Origin: DASRDB01 sp035652815
GTDB taxonomy: Bacteria > Chloroflexota > Ktedonobacteria > Ktedonobacterales > Ktedonobacteraceae
Direction: 5' to 3'
Assembly (NCBI GenBank): GCA_035652815.1
Contig: DASRDB010000002.1
Coordinates: forward strand, 1-61,286
Length of the DNA: 61,286 bases
The notes under the pieces: generated by a model
What the model was told of the DNA's origin: nothing
The model's input: the letters and a program-made list of their open reading frames with translations, nothing else
Databases searched by the model: none
Translations under genes and position numbers: made by a program
Shown: piece after piece, positions 26,897 to 34,273 of the stretch
How positions within the stretch are numbered: position 1 is the first letter of the stretch
Layout of the letters: every line of letters starts with the position of its first letter

Positions 26897-26932
26897 AGAG
26901 AGGTAGTTTGTATTGAGTAGGGAGTTTCCACC

Positions 26933-27403
26933 ATGAGCAAACATCTGGATGCCGAGAGCAGTTCCCCAATCTTTCGTATTGGCGTCTTTGCCCTGATTTT
27001 CGACAACGACGGGCGCGTTCTGCTGGGTCACCGCCGTGACATCGACTGGTGGAATCTCCCCGGCGGCGGCATGGAACAGGGCGAAACCGTTGACGAGGCC
27101 GTTTGCCGCGAGGTGCGCGAAGAAACCGGCCTGGCGATTGAGGTAGAGCGGCTGGTAGGCGTCTATTCCAAACCGCAAAAACAAGAGGTCGTACTGACTT
27201 TCCTCTGTCACGTCACAGGCGGGACATTAGGGCCAAGCGAAGAAAACCGCGACAATCGTTACTTCCACCCTGATGAACTGCCAGCAAATACCCTTCCAAA
27301 GCACAGGCAGCGTATTGCCGACGCTCTGCTCAACCAGCCCCAGGCCATTATTCGCGCGCAATTGACCAGCACTGAAGAAGACCAGAATCTTGCCCCAAGC
27401 TAG
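26933..27403 (+). CDS. Nudix hydrolase
   Basis: 156 residues with the Nudix box GGGMEQGETVDEAVCREVRE followed by ETGL. Upstream strands (GVFALIFDNDGRVLLGHRRD) and WWNLPGGG are typical of MutT-like ADP-ribose or dNTP pyrophosphatases. Substrate cannot be assigned. Its stop overlaps that of the convergent methyltransferase gene by four bases. Confidence 0.88.
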   Translation: MSKHLDAESSSPIFRIGVFALIFDNDGRVLLGHRRDIDWWNLPGGGMEQGETVDEAVCREVREETGLAIEVERLVGVYSKPQKQEVVLTFLCHVTGGTLGPSEENRDNRYFHPDELPANTLPKHRQRIADALLNQPQAIIRAQLTSTEEDQNLAPS

Positions 27404-27990
27404 AGGTTGGCTGGCTTCCTTGCAACAATATGATACACATGCCAGTGCTTGGGCGAACCATCCGCCGTGTGCCCATCCTCGTCAATCTCCCGAAAATCAA
27501 GTACTTCCAGGTCCCGCAATTCCTCCTTTGCCTGTTCCCGGCTGAAAAAGGTCATCGGGCTTTCCGGCGTATTCCACTGGTCATGCAAACCAAAGAACTG
27601 CCCCGCGAAAATGCCGCCCGGACGTAACGAAGCTTTCAGGTGCGCAAACACCTCGTGAAAGCGCTCCTTTGGAATAAACGGCAACGCGAACTGAGCGTTT
27701 ATCAGATCATAGTATTCCGGCTCAAACGTAAAGTCCTCAAACCGAGATTGCACCGCTCGTAAGCGTCCCTGCGGAAATGTAGCAAGGATAGCCATCGCAT
27801 GAGGATCAGCGTCTACTGCTATCACCTCAAACCCCTCTTGCAGCAAATAGCGTGTATCCCGGCCCGCCCCACAACCGAGGTCAAGAGCCTTCCCTTTCGT
27901 CGGAACGAGCGAAGCGGCCTTCATAAGGTAGCCCCAGGGTTGCGCATCTTTGGTGTGCTTATAAAAATTCTCCCAATCAAACTGCTTCAC
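27400..27990 (-). CDS. Class I SAM-dependent methyltransferase
   Basis: 196 residues. Motif I is KALDLGCGAGRDTRYL, followed by the acidic loop VIAVDADPHAM and motif IV (YYDLINAQFALPFI). The opening FDWENFYKHTKDAQPWGYL resembles tellurite-resistance TehB-like/Methyltransf_11 proteins, which often methylate small molecules or thiols. The start is a GTG at 27990 with GAGGGGAG five bases upstream. A longer version reaching 28053 would place that site inside the gene. The 3' end overlaps the Nudix gene. Confidence 0.8.
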   Translation of the reverse strand: MKQFDWENFYKHTKDAQPWGYLMKAASLVPTKGKALDLGCGAGRDTRYLLQEGFEVIAVDADPHAMAILATFPQGRLRAVQSRFEDFTFEPEYYDLINAQFALPFIPKERFHEVFAHLKASLRPGGIFAGQFFGLHDQWNTPESPMTFFSREQAKEELRDLEVLDFREIDEDGHTADGSPKHWHVYHIVARKPANL

Positions 27991-28045
27991 GTCTACTCCC
28001 CTCGCTTGCTTAATGAACTTCGATAAAAGAACGGGGATGAAGCTC

Positions 28046-28136
28046 CATGTCATCCTGAGCGCAGCGAAGGATCTCCGCCGTCCAGCAGAATCATATGCTC
28101 AGACCAGATATCCTTCGCTGCGCTCAGGACGACATG
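28046..28136. repeat. 27-bp inverted repeat, second copy of the GTCATnCTGAGCGCnGCGAAGGATCT family
   Basis: Arms 28046-28072 and 28110-28136 pair in 26 of 27 positions with a 37-base loop. The core is CATCCTGAGCGCAGCGAAGGAT. It occupies most of the gap 27991-28165 between the methyltransferase and beta-galactosidase genes. Closely related sequences are widely dispersed in many bacterial genomes (from memory). Confidence 0.85.
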
Positions 28137-28165
28137 CCTGGATACTCCCTCTTTCTGCGGAAAAA

Positions 28166-30178
28166 TTAATCAAGCAACACCATTACATCTCGTGGCGCTA
28201 ACTCAATCTCTCCGCTCACATCTTTTCCATCCAGCAATGACGCGAATGTTTCGGCTGGCAACTGCACTGCCTGTTTATCATCCCCATGATTTAACAGGAA
28301 ATACACTGCTCGTCCATCCTCACGCACGCGCCGCGTCACCTCCACATGCTCAGGCACTTCGAGCAATGGCTGTATCCCGGCTTCATCGCATAAATAACGG
28401 GCCAATCTTTGCAACAGTTCATCGCTTCCCCGTGTCGCAATGTAATAAGCCTGCCCCTGCCCAAAGCGATTCATCGTCAGAGCAGGGCCTCCCGCGTAGT
28501 AATCATGCCCAAACACGCCCAGGGTCTCAGCGTCTTCCGCATGCACAAGTTCGCCCCACAGCGTGCAGGAATAGCGTCCCTGAAGCGGCCCCGTCTCAAT
28601 CACCACCTCGTTATTCATCTCTTCCAGCCAGGGATCGAACTCTTCAACATAAATGCCCAGCAAGCGGCGCAATTCGCCCGGATAGCCTCCCAACTTCACC
28701 TGGTCGTTCTGGTCAACAATGCCGCTGAAAAACGTGGTCAGAAAAATGCCGCCAGCTTCGACAAACCGCTCCAGGTTCTGTGCCGCTCCTGGCCGCACCA
28801 TATACAGCAGCGGCGCGATTACCAGCCGGTACTTACTCAAATCGCTATCTGGCTGCACAATATCCACCGCCACATGCTGCTTATACAGGGCCGCGTACCA
28901 GCGTGAAATCTGCTCCCAATATCTCAGCCGATCGCTTGGCCCCGGCAAATACTCGACCGCCCACCAGTTCTCCCAGTCCATCACTATCGCGGCCTCAGCA
29001 TGCACACGGGAACGTACCACTTCCGGCGAAATCTTCTCTAACTCCTCGCCGATTTTTGCCGCTTGCTGAAAAATGCGCGTATGCGTACTTCCTTCATGCG
29101 ACACAATCGCGCTGTGGAACTTTTCCGCCCCTCCTTTTGATTGTCTCCATTGGAAGTACATCACGCCATCCGCACCATGCGCCACCGCCTGCATACTCTG
29201 TAAACGGATGCGCCCGGGTCGCTTATGAGGATTCTGCGCCATCCAGTTCAGCTGGCTCGGCGTCTGCTCCATCAACAGGTGAGGCTGCCCACCCTTCAAT
29301 GAGCGCATCAAGTCATGGCGCAGCGCGCACTCCCAGGCAGGTGTGGTAAGCGCGGGATAGAGGTCGAAGGAGATAATATCGATATGCGAGGCCCATTCAA
29401 AGTAGTTGATCGGCTTGAATCTCACAATAAAATTAGTGGTAATCGGGACATCCGGCGTAATCTCGCGTAAAATCCTTGCCTCGTTCAGATAACACCCAAG
29501 CAGCGAATCGGACATGAAGCGCCAGTAATCAAGCACCTGCCCCGGATTGTTGCTGGCCGGAGTAATGCGCGGAGGCAAAATATCCTCCCAGGCGAAATAG
29601 CGCTGGCTCCAGAAGTTCGTCGCCCAGGCGGCATTGAGCGCGTCGAGGGTGCCATAGCGCTTCTGCAACCACTCTCGAAACACCTGGGCGCACCTGTCGC
29701 AGTAACAACTCGGCACATGATCCCCGTACTCGTTATTGACATGCCACATCGCCAGCGCCGGATGCTGCCTGTAACGTTCCGCCAGCCGACGCACCAGTTC
29801 AGCCGCCCGTGTTCGATAATCCAGACTATTCGGGCAATAATGCTGCCGCGACCCATAACTCAAGCGCTTACCGTCGCGTGTCACCGGCCACATATTTGGG
29901 TACATATGGCTCATCCAGGTTGGCGGCGTGGCCGTCGCCGTCGCGAGATCAGCCATAATGCCTGATTCAGCCAGCATATCCATAATGCGATCTAACTGCT
30001 CAAAATGATACTCGCCTAAGCCGGGTTCCAGCATCGCCCATGAAAAAATGTTGATCGAAACTATGTTGACATGGGCCAGCTTCATCAACTGCATATCTTC
30101 GAGCCAGATCGCTTCAGGCCACTGCTCAGGGTTATAGTCCGCTCCGTAAAGAATCCTGGGTGGAAACGGTTTGTGCAT
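28166..30178 (-). CDS. GH42 beta-galactosidase
   Basis: 670 residues, no signal peptide, so cytoplasmic. The GH42 TIM barrel occupies about 1-375 (YGADYNPEQWPEAIWLEDMQ, SWAMLEPGLGEYHFEQLDRI). The acid/base Glu is in HVNNEYG and the nucleophile Glu in LLMEQTPSQLNW. Cys residues in SCYCDRCAQVF are the zinc-cluster cysteines seen in many GH42 enzymes. The trimerisation and C-terminal beta domains follow. It hydrolyses beta-galactosides taken up by the cell, and galactokinase is present 14 kb away. A stable hairpin sits 10-45 bases before the start codon. No sugar transporter is adjacent. Confidence 0.92.
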   Translation of the reverse strand: MHKPFPPRILYGADYNPEQWPEAIWLEDMQLMKLAHVNIVSINIFSWAMLEPGLGEYHFEQLDRIMDMLAESGIMADLATATATPPTWMSHMYPNMWPVTRDGKRLSYGSRQHYCPNSLDYRTRAAELVRRLAERYRQHPALAMWHVNNEYGDHVPSCYCDRCAQVFREWLQKRYGTLDALNAAWATNFWSQRYFAWEDILPPRITPASNNPGQVLDYWRFMSDSLLGCYLNEARILREITPDVPITTNFIVRFKPINYFEWASHIDIISFDLYPALTTPAWECALRHDLMRSLKGGQPHLLMEQTPSQLNWMAQNPHKRPGRIRLQSMQAVAHGADGVMYFQWRQSKGGAEKFHSAIVSHEGSTHTRIFQQAAKIGEELEKISPEVVRSRVHAEAAIVMDWENWWAVEYLPGPSDRLRYWEQISRWYAALYKQHVAVDIVQPDSDLSKYRLVIAPLLYMVRPGAAQNLERFVEAGGIFLTTFFSGIVDQNDQVKLGGYPGELRRLLGIYVEEFDPWLEEMNNEVVIETGPLQGRYSCTLWGELVHAEDAETLGVFGHDYYAGGPALTMNRFGQGQAYYIATRGSDELLQRLARYLCDEAGIQPLLEVPEHVEVTRRVREDGRAVYFLLNHGDDKQAVQLPAETFASLLDGKDVSGEIELAPRDVMVLLD

Positions 30179-30188
30179 AATTTGGTTT

Positions 30189-30224
30189 GCAATCCCCCAA
30201 CGGGCAAACCCGTTGGGGGATTTT
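30189..30224 (+). terminator. Terminator-like hairpin in front of the beta-galactosidase gene
   Basis: Thirteen-bp stem ATCCCCCAACGGG/CCCGTTGGGGGAT with loop CAAA. A T-tract follows only on the plus strand (TTTTTACC). No plus-strand gene ends here. On the minus strand it lies in the beta-galactosidase leader and contains the nearest GGGGGA that could act as ribosome binding site. Confidence 0.55.
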
Positions 30225-30237
30225 TACCTCCATCGTA

Positions 30238-30501
30238 TTACATTGGTCGCCAGACCTGCACAATAGCGCTATCTCCAGCCTGTAGGCCGCCTATGGCAAT
30301 ATACCGGCTATTGGGAGATCAGGCAATAGTATACACACTTGAGATGGTACCACTGTAGACCACTGGTTTGCCACCATGTATTGCATCCCACACCTGGACG
30401 CCCTGCCTTGTTTGAGGCGGTGAACCACCACAGGCGACCACAAATAAGAGCAAGACACACAATATCCCGATCAACACGTGAATAGAGCCGCGCGAACGCA
30501 T
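30238..30501 (-). pseudogene. Truncated WD40-repeat lipoprotein with TGA in place of a Trp codon
   Basis: The frame opens at an ATG (30501) with GGAGGG eight bases upstream and encodes a lipoprotein signal: MRSRGSIHVLIGILCVLLLF then VVACGG, with the lipobox cysteine. A WD40 fragment follows (GVQVWDAIHGGKPVVYSGTI). A TGA at 30319-30321 stops the frame, but the same frame continues as SPNSRYIAIGG ... IVQVWRPM to a TAA at 30238. In WD40 proteins of this type the stop position is normally Trp (IAWSPN). The gene is thus both internally deleted to one blade and nonsense-mutated. Read-through as Trp is not expected. Confidence 0.75.
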
Positions 30502-30607
30502 CACATTCCCTCCATTTGTCAACCATCACACCGGATTCAGAAGTGAGATGTTTATCATGCAGACGTTCCCAGGTGCTTTTTTTCAGCATAGCTAATCGAC
30601 TTCATCA

Positions 30608-30636
30608 TTGCTTTTCGCCCGCGTGGATTCTATAAT
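30608..30636 (+). promoter_or_regulatory. Promoter of the fused E1 gene
   Basis: TTGCTT at 30608-30613, 17-bp spacer, TATAAT at 30631-30636, about 77 bases before the start codon. Confidence 0.6.
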
Positions 30637-30712
30637 GAACTCGAAAACGTGCGCGAAAACGCAAAAACTACATCCTCTTTTTCAGCCGTCAATGTAGACC
30701 TATGGAGGACAG

Positions 30713-32809
30713 ATGACAGTAAATACCCGAGCTACGGAAACAACAAGAACAGCAGAGCCGCTGAACATTCTTGCCCTGTACCGTACAATGGTGACAGCTC
30801 GCGTCACCAATGACCTTTTGAAAACCCGCAAAACCCAGGGTAAATTCCCTTTCTATATCGGCTGCGCCGGGCATGAAAGCATGGCCGCAGTCGTTGCCGC
30901 ACTCCAGCCCACCGACTGGATGGCCCTCTACTATCGAGACCTTGCCGCCTGGTTACAACGCACCGGCGATATTCACGGCCCTCTGCGCGAAGCCTATTCG
31001 CGCACCACTGGCCCGATGGGAGCCGGTCGCAACATGCCCTCGCACTACGGAAGCAAACGCCATCGCATCCTGCCAACCTTCAGCGAAGTGGCCGCGCTTG
31101 CCCCATTTGCTGGAGGCGTCGGCTTCACATTGAAACGCCATCAAAGCAACGATATCGTCATGTTCACGACCGGCGATGGCGGCGCGGCAACCAATGATTT
31201 CAACGTCCTGTTCCGCCAGGCCGCCGTTCACCAACTTCCCGTCCTTATGATTGTCGAAGACAACGGCTGGGCCATCACCACACCATCTCCCATTCAATGG
31301 GCGGGGTCGCTCGTCGAGTGGGCAAAAGGCGGTGGCGTCTATGCCGAAGAGGTCGATGGCACAGACACAATGGCAACCTACAACGCTGCCACACGCTTAG
31401 TCGAGCATATACGCTCGGGCAAAGGCCCTGTTCTGATGCACCTGCGCCTCGGTCTGCTCGATCCACATTCAAGCAGCACCGACATTCGAGCATATCGCAC
31501 AAAGGAAGAGATCGAAGCCACAGCTGCCACCAAAGACCCTGTGAAAAACTTTGGACGCTGGCTCGTCGAGCGTGGCTATCTCCAGGATGGCGATATCGAG
31601 CGCATTCGCAAGGAAGTACGCGCCGAACTCGAACGCGCCGAAGCCCAGGTCTTACAGGAGCCAGAACCAACCCCCGATCGCGTGATGGAGCATATCGTCT
31701 ACGTGCCCGAGTGGGTAGAAAATACGCCGCGTGGCGCGAAAAGGCAGTTGCCGATGCTCGGCGCGATCAACGAGGCGCTGGAAGAACTGGCGAAGCGCGA
31801 TGAAGGCTTCTTTGTGTACGGCCAGGATGTAGGCAGCCCTCGCGGTGGCGTCTTCGGAGCAACGGCCTACCTCGTCAAAAATTTTCCTGACCGCGCCATC
31901 AGCAGCCCCCTCAACGAGCAGCTTATTGTCGGCATCGCGGCGGGCGCTGGCATGATCGATGGCAAACCGCGCTGCGCCGAAATTCAGTTCGTGGACTATC
32001 ACCAGTCCGCTGCGCAGACCATCAGGCTTGCCGCGCGCGTCTCCTACCAGAACTTTGGCGACTGGACCGTTCCGCTCATTATTCGCACCAAATCCGGCAG
32101 CGGCGGTGGCGGCCCCATTTCAAGCGGCGGAGCGGGTGGCGGCGCATTCGGCCACTCCAACGCGGGCGAACAGTGGTTTACCTCTATTCCCGGCATGATT
32201 ACGCTCTGCCCCTCTACGCCTTTCGACGCCAAAGGTCTGCTGTTAGAGGCACACCGCTCGAAGTCGCCCGTCACCTTCCTTGAGCGTGGTCGCCTCTATC
32301 GTTCAGAGCCGCCCAAAGATGGTCAGGGCAACCTGATTCCCGCTATGGCCGAGTACTGGCAGGTGCCCGAAGGCTACTACACCGTTCCCATCGGCAAAGC
32401 CCGCCGCCTGCGCATCGGTGAAGGCCCCAGCAACCTCGCCATCATCGCCTGGGGCACAATGGTTCTCGAATCCTGCACCGCTGCCGCCAACTTCGTGCAA
32501 GACAACGGCGGCGCTATCGAAATCGTCGATCTACGCACGCTCGCTCCTTTCGATCAGGAAGCAGTACGCGCCGCCGTGCAGGAAGCCAACCGCGTGATCG
32601 TGGTAACGGAAGAGTCCGACCTGACCAGTTACGGGCGTCACATCCACTCCTGGATCGTGCAAAACTGCTTCTACGACCTGGATGCCACGCCGGTCTTCAT
32701 CTCCGCTCTGCCTGCTCCCGCTGCGCCATATAACCCGGCGGAAGAAACAGCGTTCTATCCGACCGCGAAAACCATCCAGGAAAAGATCGAAGAAATCATG
32801 GAAGAATAG
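30713..32809 (+). CDS. 2-oxoacid (branched-chain type) dehydrogenase E1, alpha and beta fused
   Basis: 698 residues. The alpha half (about 20-320) has the thiamine diphosphate motif GDGGAATNDFNVLFRQAAVH plus EDNGWAI. The beta half (about 345-690) starts PMLGAINEALEELAKRDEGF and has GQDVGSPRGGVFGAT, then PLNEQLIVGIAAG. A linker joins what are normally two subunits. The enzyme decarboxylates a 2-oxoacid and passes the acyl group to the E2 lipoyl domain. No E2, E3 or lipoate genes lie nearby, so partners must be encoded elsewhere. The branched-chain rather than pyruvate type is inferred from general similarity. GGAGG precedes the ATG by five bases. Confidence 0.87.
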   Translation: MTVNTRATETTRTAEPLNILALYRTMVTARVTNDLLKTRKTQGKFPFYIGCAGHESMAAVVAALQPTDWMALYYRDLAAWLQRTGDIHGPLREAYSRTTGPMGAGRNMPSHYGSKRHRILPTFSEVAALAPFAGGVGFTLKRHQSNDIVMFTTGDGGAATNDFNVLFRQAAVHQLPVLMIVEDNGWAITTPSPIQWAGSLVEWAKGGGVYAEEVDGTDTMATYNAATRLVEHIRSGKGPVLMHLRLGLLDPHSSSTDIRAYRTKEEIEATAATKDPVKNFGRWLVERGYLQDGDIERIRKEVRAELERAEAQVLQEPEPTPDRVMEHIVYVPEWVENTPRGAKRQLPMLGAINEALEELAKRDEGFFVYGQDVGSPRGGVFGATAYLVKNFPDRAISSPLNEQLIVGIAAGAGMIDGKPRCAEIQFVDYHQSAAQTIRLAARVSYQNFGDWTVPLIIRTKSGSGGGGPISSGGAGGGAFGHSNAGEQWFTSIPGMITLCPSTPFDAKGLLLEAHRSKSPVTFLERGRLYRSEPPKDGQGNLIPAMAEYWQVPEGYYTVPIGKARRLRIGEGPSNLAIIAWGTMVLESCTAAANFVQDNGGAIEIVDLRTLAPFDQEAVRAAVQEANRVIVVTEESDLTSYGRHIHSWIVQNCFYDLDATPVFISALPAPAAPYNPAEETAFYPTAKTIQEKIEEIMEE

Positions 32810-32854
32810 CCAGAACGAGAGGCCAGGCATCATTCTTGCAATTGGCCTGGAGAG

Positions 32855-32933
32855 CCGGGAAGCCACCCGCAAGGGGCTGGCTCTACAAGCGGGAACATAT
32901 TGTAGAGCCAGCCCCTTGCGGGTGGCTTCCCGG
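32855..32933. repeat. Perfect 34-bp inverted repeat
   Basis: Arms 32855-32888 (CCGGGAAGCCACCCGCAAGG...) and 32900-32933 are exact reverse complements around an 11-base loop. A partial copy of the arm (GGGTGGCTTCC) follows at 32945-32955. It lies in the 285-bp gap between the E1 gene and the GT-C gene and may terminate E1 transcription, though no T-tract follows. Confidence 0.9.
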
Positions 32934-33094
32934 TCAATTATCACGGGTGGCTTCCTCAGTTTCTCCACATTCCCCCATTCTGGTATACTCCCCCAACTTT
33001 GTACCTGAATCCCCCTCACATACGTTAGAATAAACGGTATGTTTATTCTCTCTACTGCTTGTATTATCTTGAGCAAAAACACGGGTGGAATCGC

Positions 33095-34264
33095 ATGAAA
33101 CGCGCACCGCTTGCCGATATACTCTGGTTATTTATTGGAACGCGCCTGCTCTTAATAGCAGCGACCTATATCGGCTTTATCCTTTTTCCGGTACCCCCGC
33201 ATGTCTATCCGGTCAAACCCGTAGACGTGATCGGATTACTCACTTCATGGAATCACTGGGATGCCGCCAACTATACACGCATCGCTCAATACGGCTACCA
33301 GACCATCTATGACACGGCCTTCTTTCCCTTATTTCCCTGGCTGATAAAAGCCATCGCCTTTCTCTTTGGCAATTCCGGCTATATCGCCATCGGCATGATT
33401 CTCAGCAATCTCGCCCTCTTCGGGACGTTATTTGTACTCTACCAAATTGCCGTAGAGATGCTTGGAGAACAGGTCGGACGACGCACGCTGCTCTACCTGT
33501 GTATTTTTCCAACCGCCTTTTTCTTCTTTGCGCCCTATAACGAGTCGCTGTTTCTCTTCCTGACCGCAAGCGCCTTCCTGGCCCTGCGCCGTCAGAAATG
33601 GTGGCTCGCTGGACTGCTTGGTCTATTGGCCGCCCTCACCCGTTCGGCAGGTGTCTTCCTGGTCATTCCCTACCTGTACGAATTGTGGGCCTCGCGGCAC
33701 AGCATTCTCGATAGCGAAGAAAGCCCGGTAAAGAAAGCGTTACAAGCCCTTCCCCGCGTCTTGCCCATTATCCTGATCCCTGTGGGAACCCTTATCTACT
33801 GTTTCTACTGCTGGAAGCTCTTTGGCAATCCGGTCGCATTCGCAGCAGTACAAAGCCATTGGGATCGTCAGCTAACCTTCCCCTGGGTTGGATTCTACGA
33901 CGCTTTGCGCCAGCTATTCCGCGTGCAGCCCTTCGGTTCGTTCTACGAGGTGCATATCTTGCTCGATATGGCGGCAACCATTGGCTTCATTGTGCTGGCA
34001 ATTCTCGGCTGGCGAAAGTTGCGCCTCAATTATACGATCTGGATCGGGCTGCTGCTGTTCTACACGCTTATCAGCCCGGCCACGCACCAGCCCGACGCCT
34101 TCGTTTCCAATCAGCGCTTCGTGCTTGAGATGTTCCCCGGCTTCATCACGTTGGCCGCGCTCGGCACGCAGCATCCACGCCTGCATCAAGCTATATTGAT
34201 CGCTTTCCCTTTTTTACAGGCAATTCTCGCCGTACTGTTCGTCTTAAACCGCTGGATGGTCTAA
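33095..34264 (+). CDS. PIG-V-type GT-C mannosyltransferase-like membrane protein
   Basis: 389 residues, about nine TM helices. After TM1 the loop has SWNHWDAANYTRIAQYGY, the PIG-V/GT-C signature (catalytic Asp in W-D, then IA-x2-GY), and FFPLFPWLIK. Such enzymes add mannose or another sugar from a polyprenyl donor to a lipid-linked acceptor on the outer face of the membrane. The ATG at 33095 (GGTGGAA upstream) is preferred over a TTG at 33059 that lacks a ribosome binding site. It is followed nine bases after its stop by another GT-C gene, so the pair is an operon for envelope glycan or glycolipid synthesis (inference). Confidence 0.75.
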   Translation: MKRAPLADILWLFIGTRLLLIAATYIGFILFPVPPHVYPVKPVDVIGLLTSWNHWDAANYTRIAQYGYQTIYDTAFFPLFPWLIKAIAFLFGNSGYIAIGMILSNLALFGTLFVLYQIAVEMLGEQVGRRTLLYLCIFPTAFFFFAPYNESLFLFLTASAFLALRRQKWWLAGLLGLLAALTRSAGVFLVIPYLYELWASRHSILDSEESPVKKALQALPRVLPIILIPVGTLIYCFYCWKLFGNPVAFAAVQSHWDRQLTFPWVGFYDALRQLFRVQPFGSFYEVHILLDMAATIGFIVLAILGWRKLRLNYTIWIGLLLFYTLISPATHQPDAFVSNQRFVLEMFPGFITLAALGTQHPRLHQAILIAFPFLQAILAVLFVLNRWMV

Positions 34265-34273
34265 AGGATGGCT

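Noticed and set aside
30319..30321. Selenocysteine or recoded TGA in the WD40 remnant
   Set aside because: The expected residue is Trp, no SECIS-like element is evident, TGA is a normal stop for other genes here, and the gene is already truncated.
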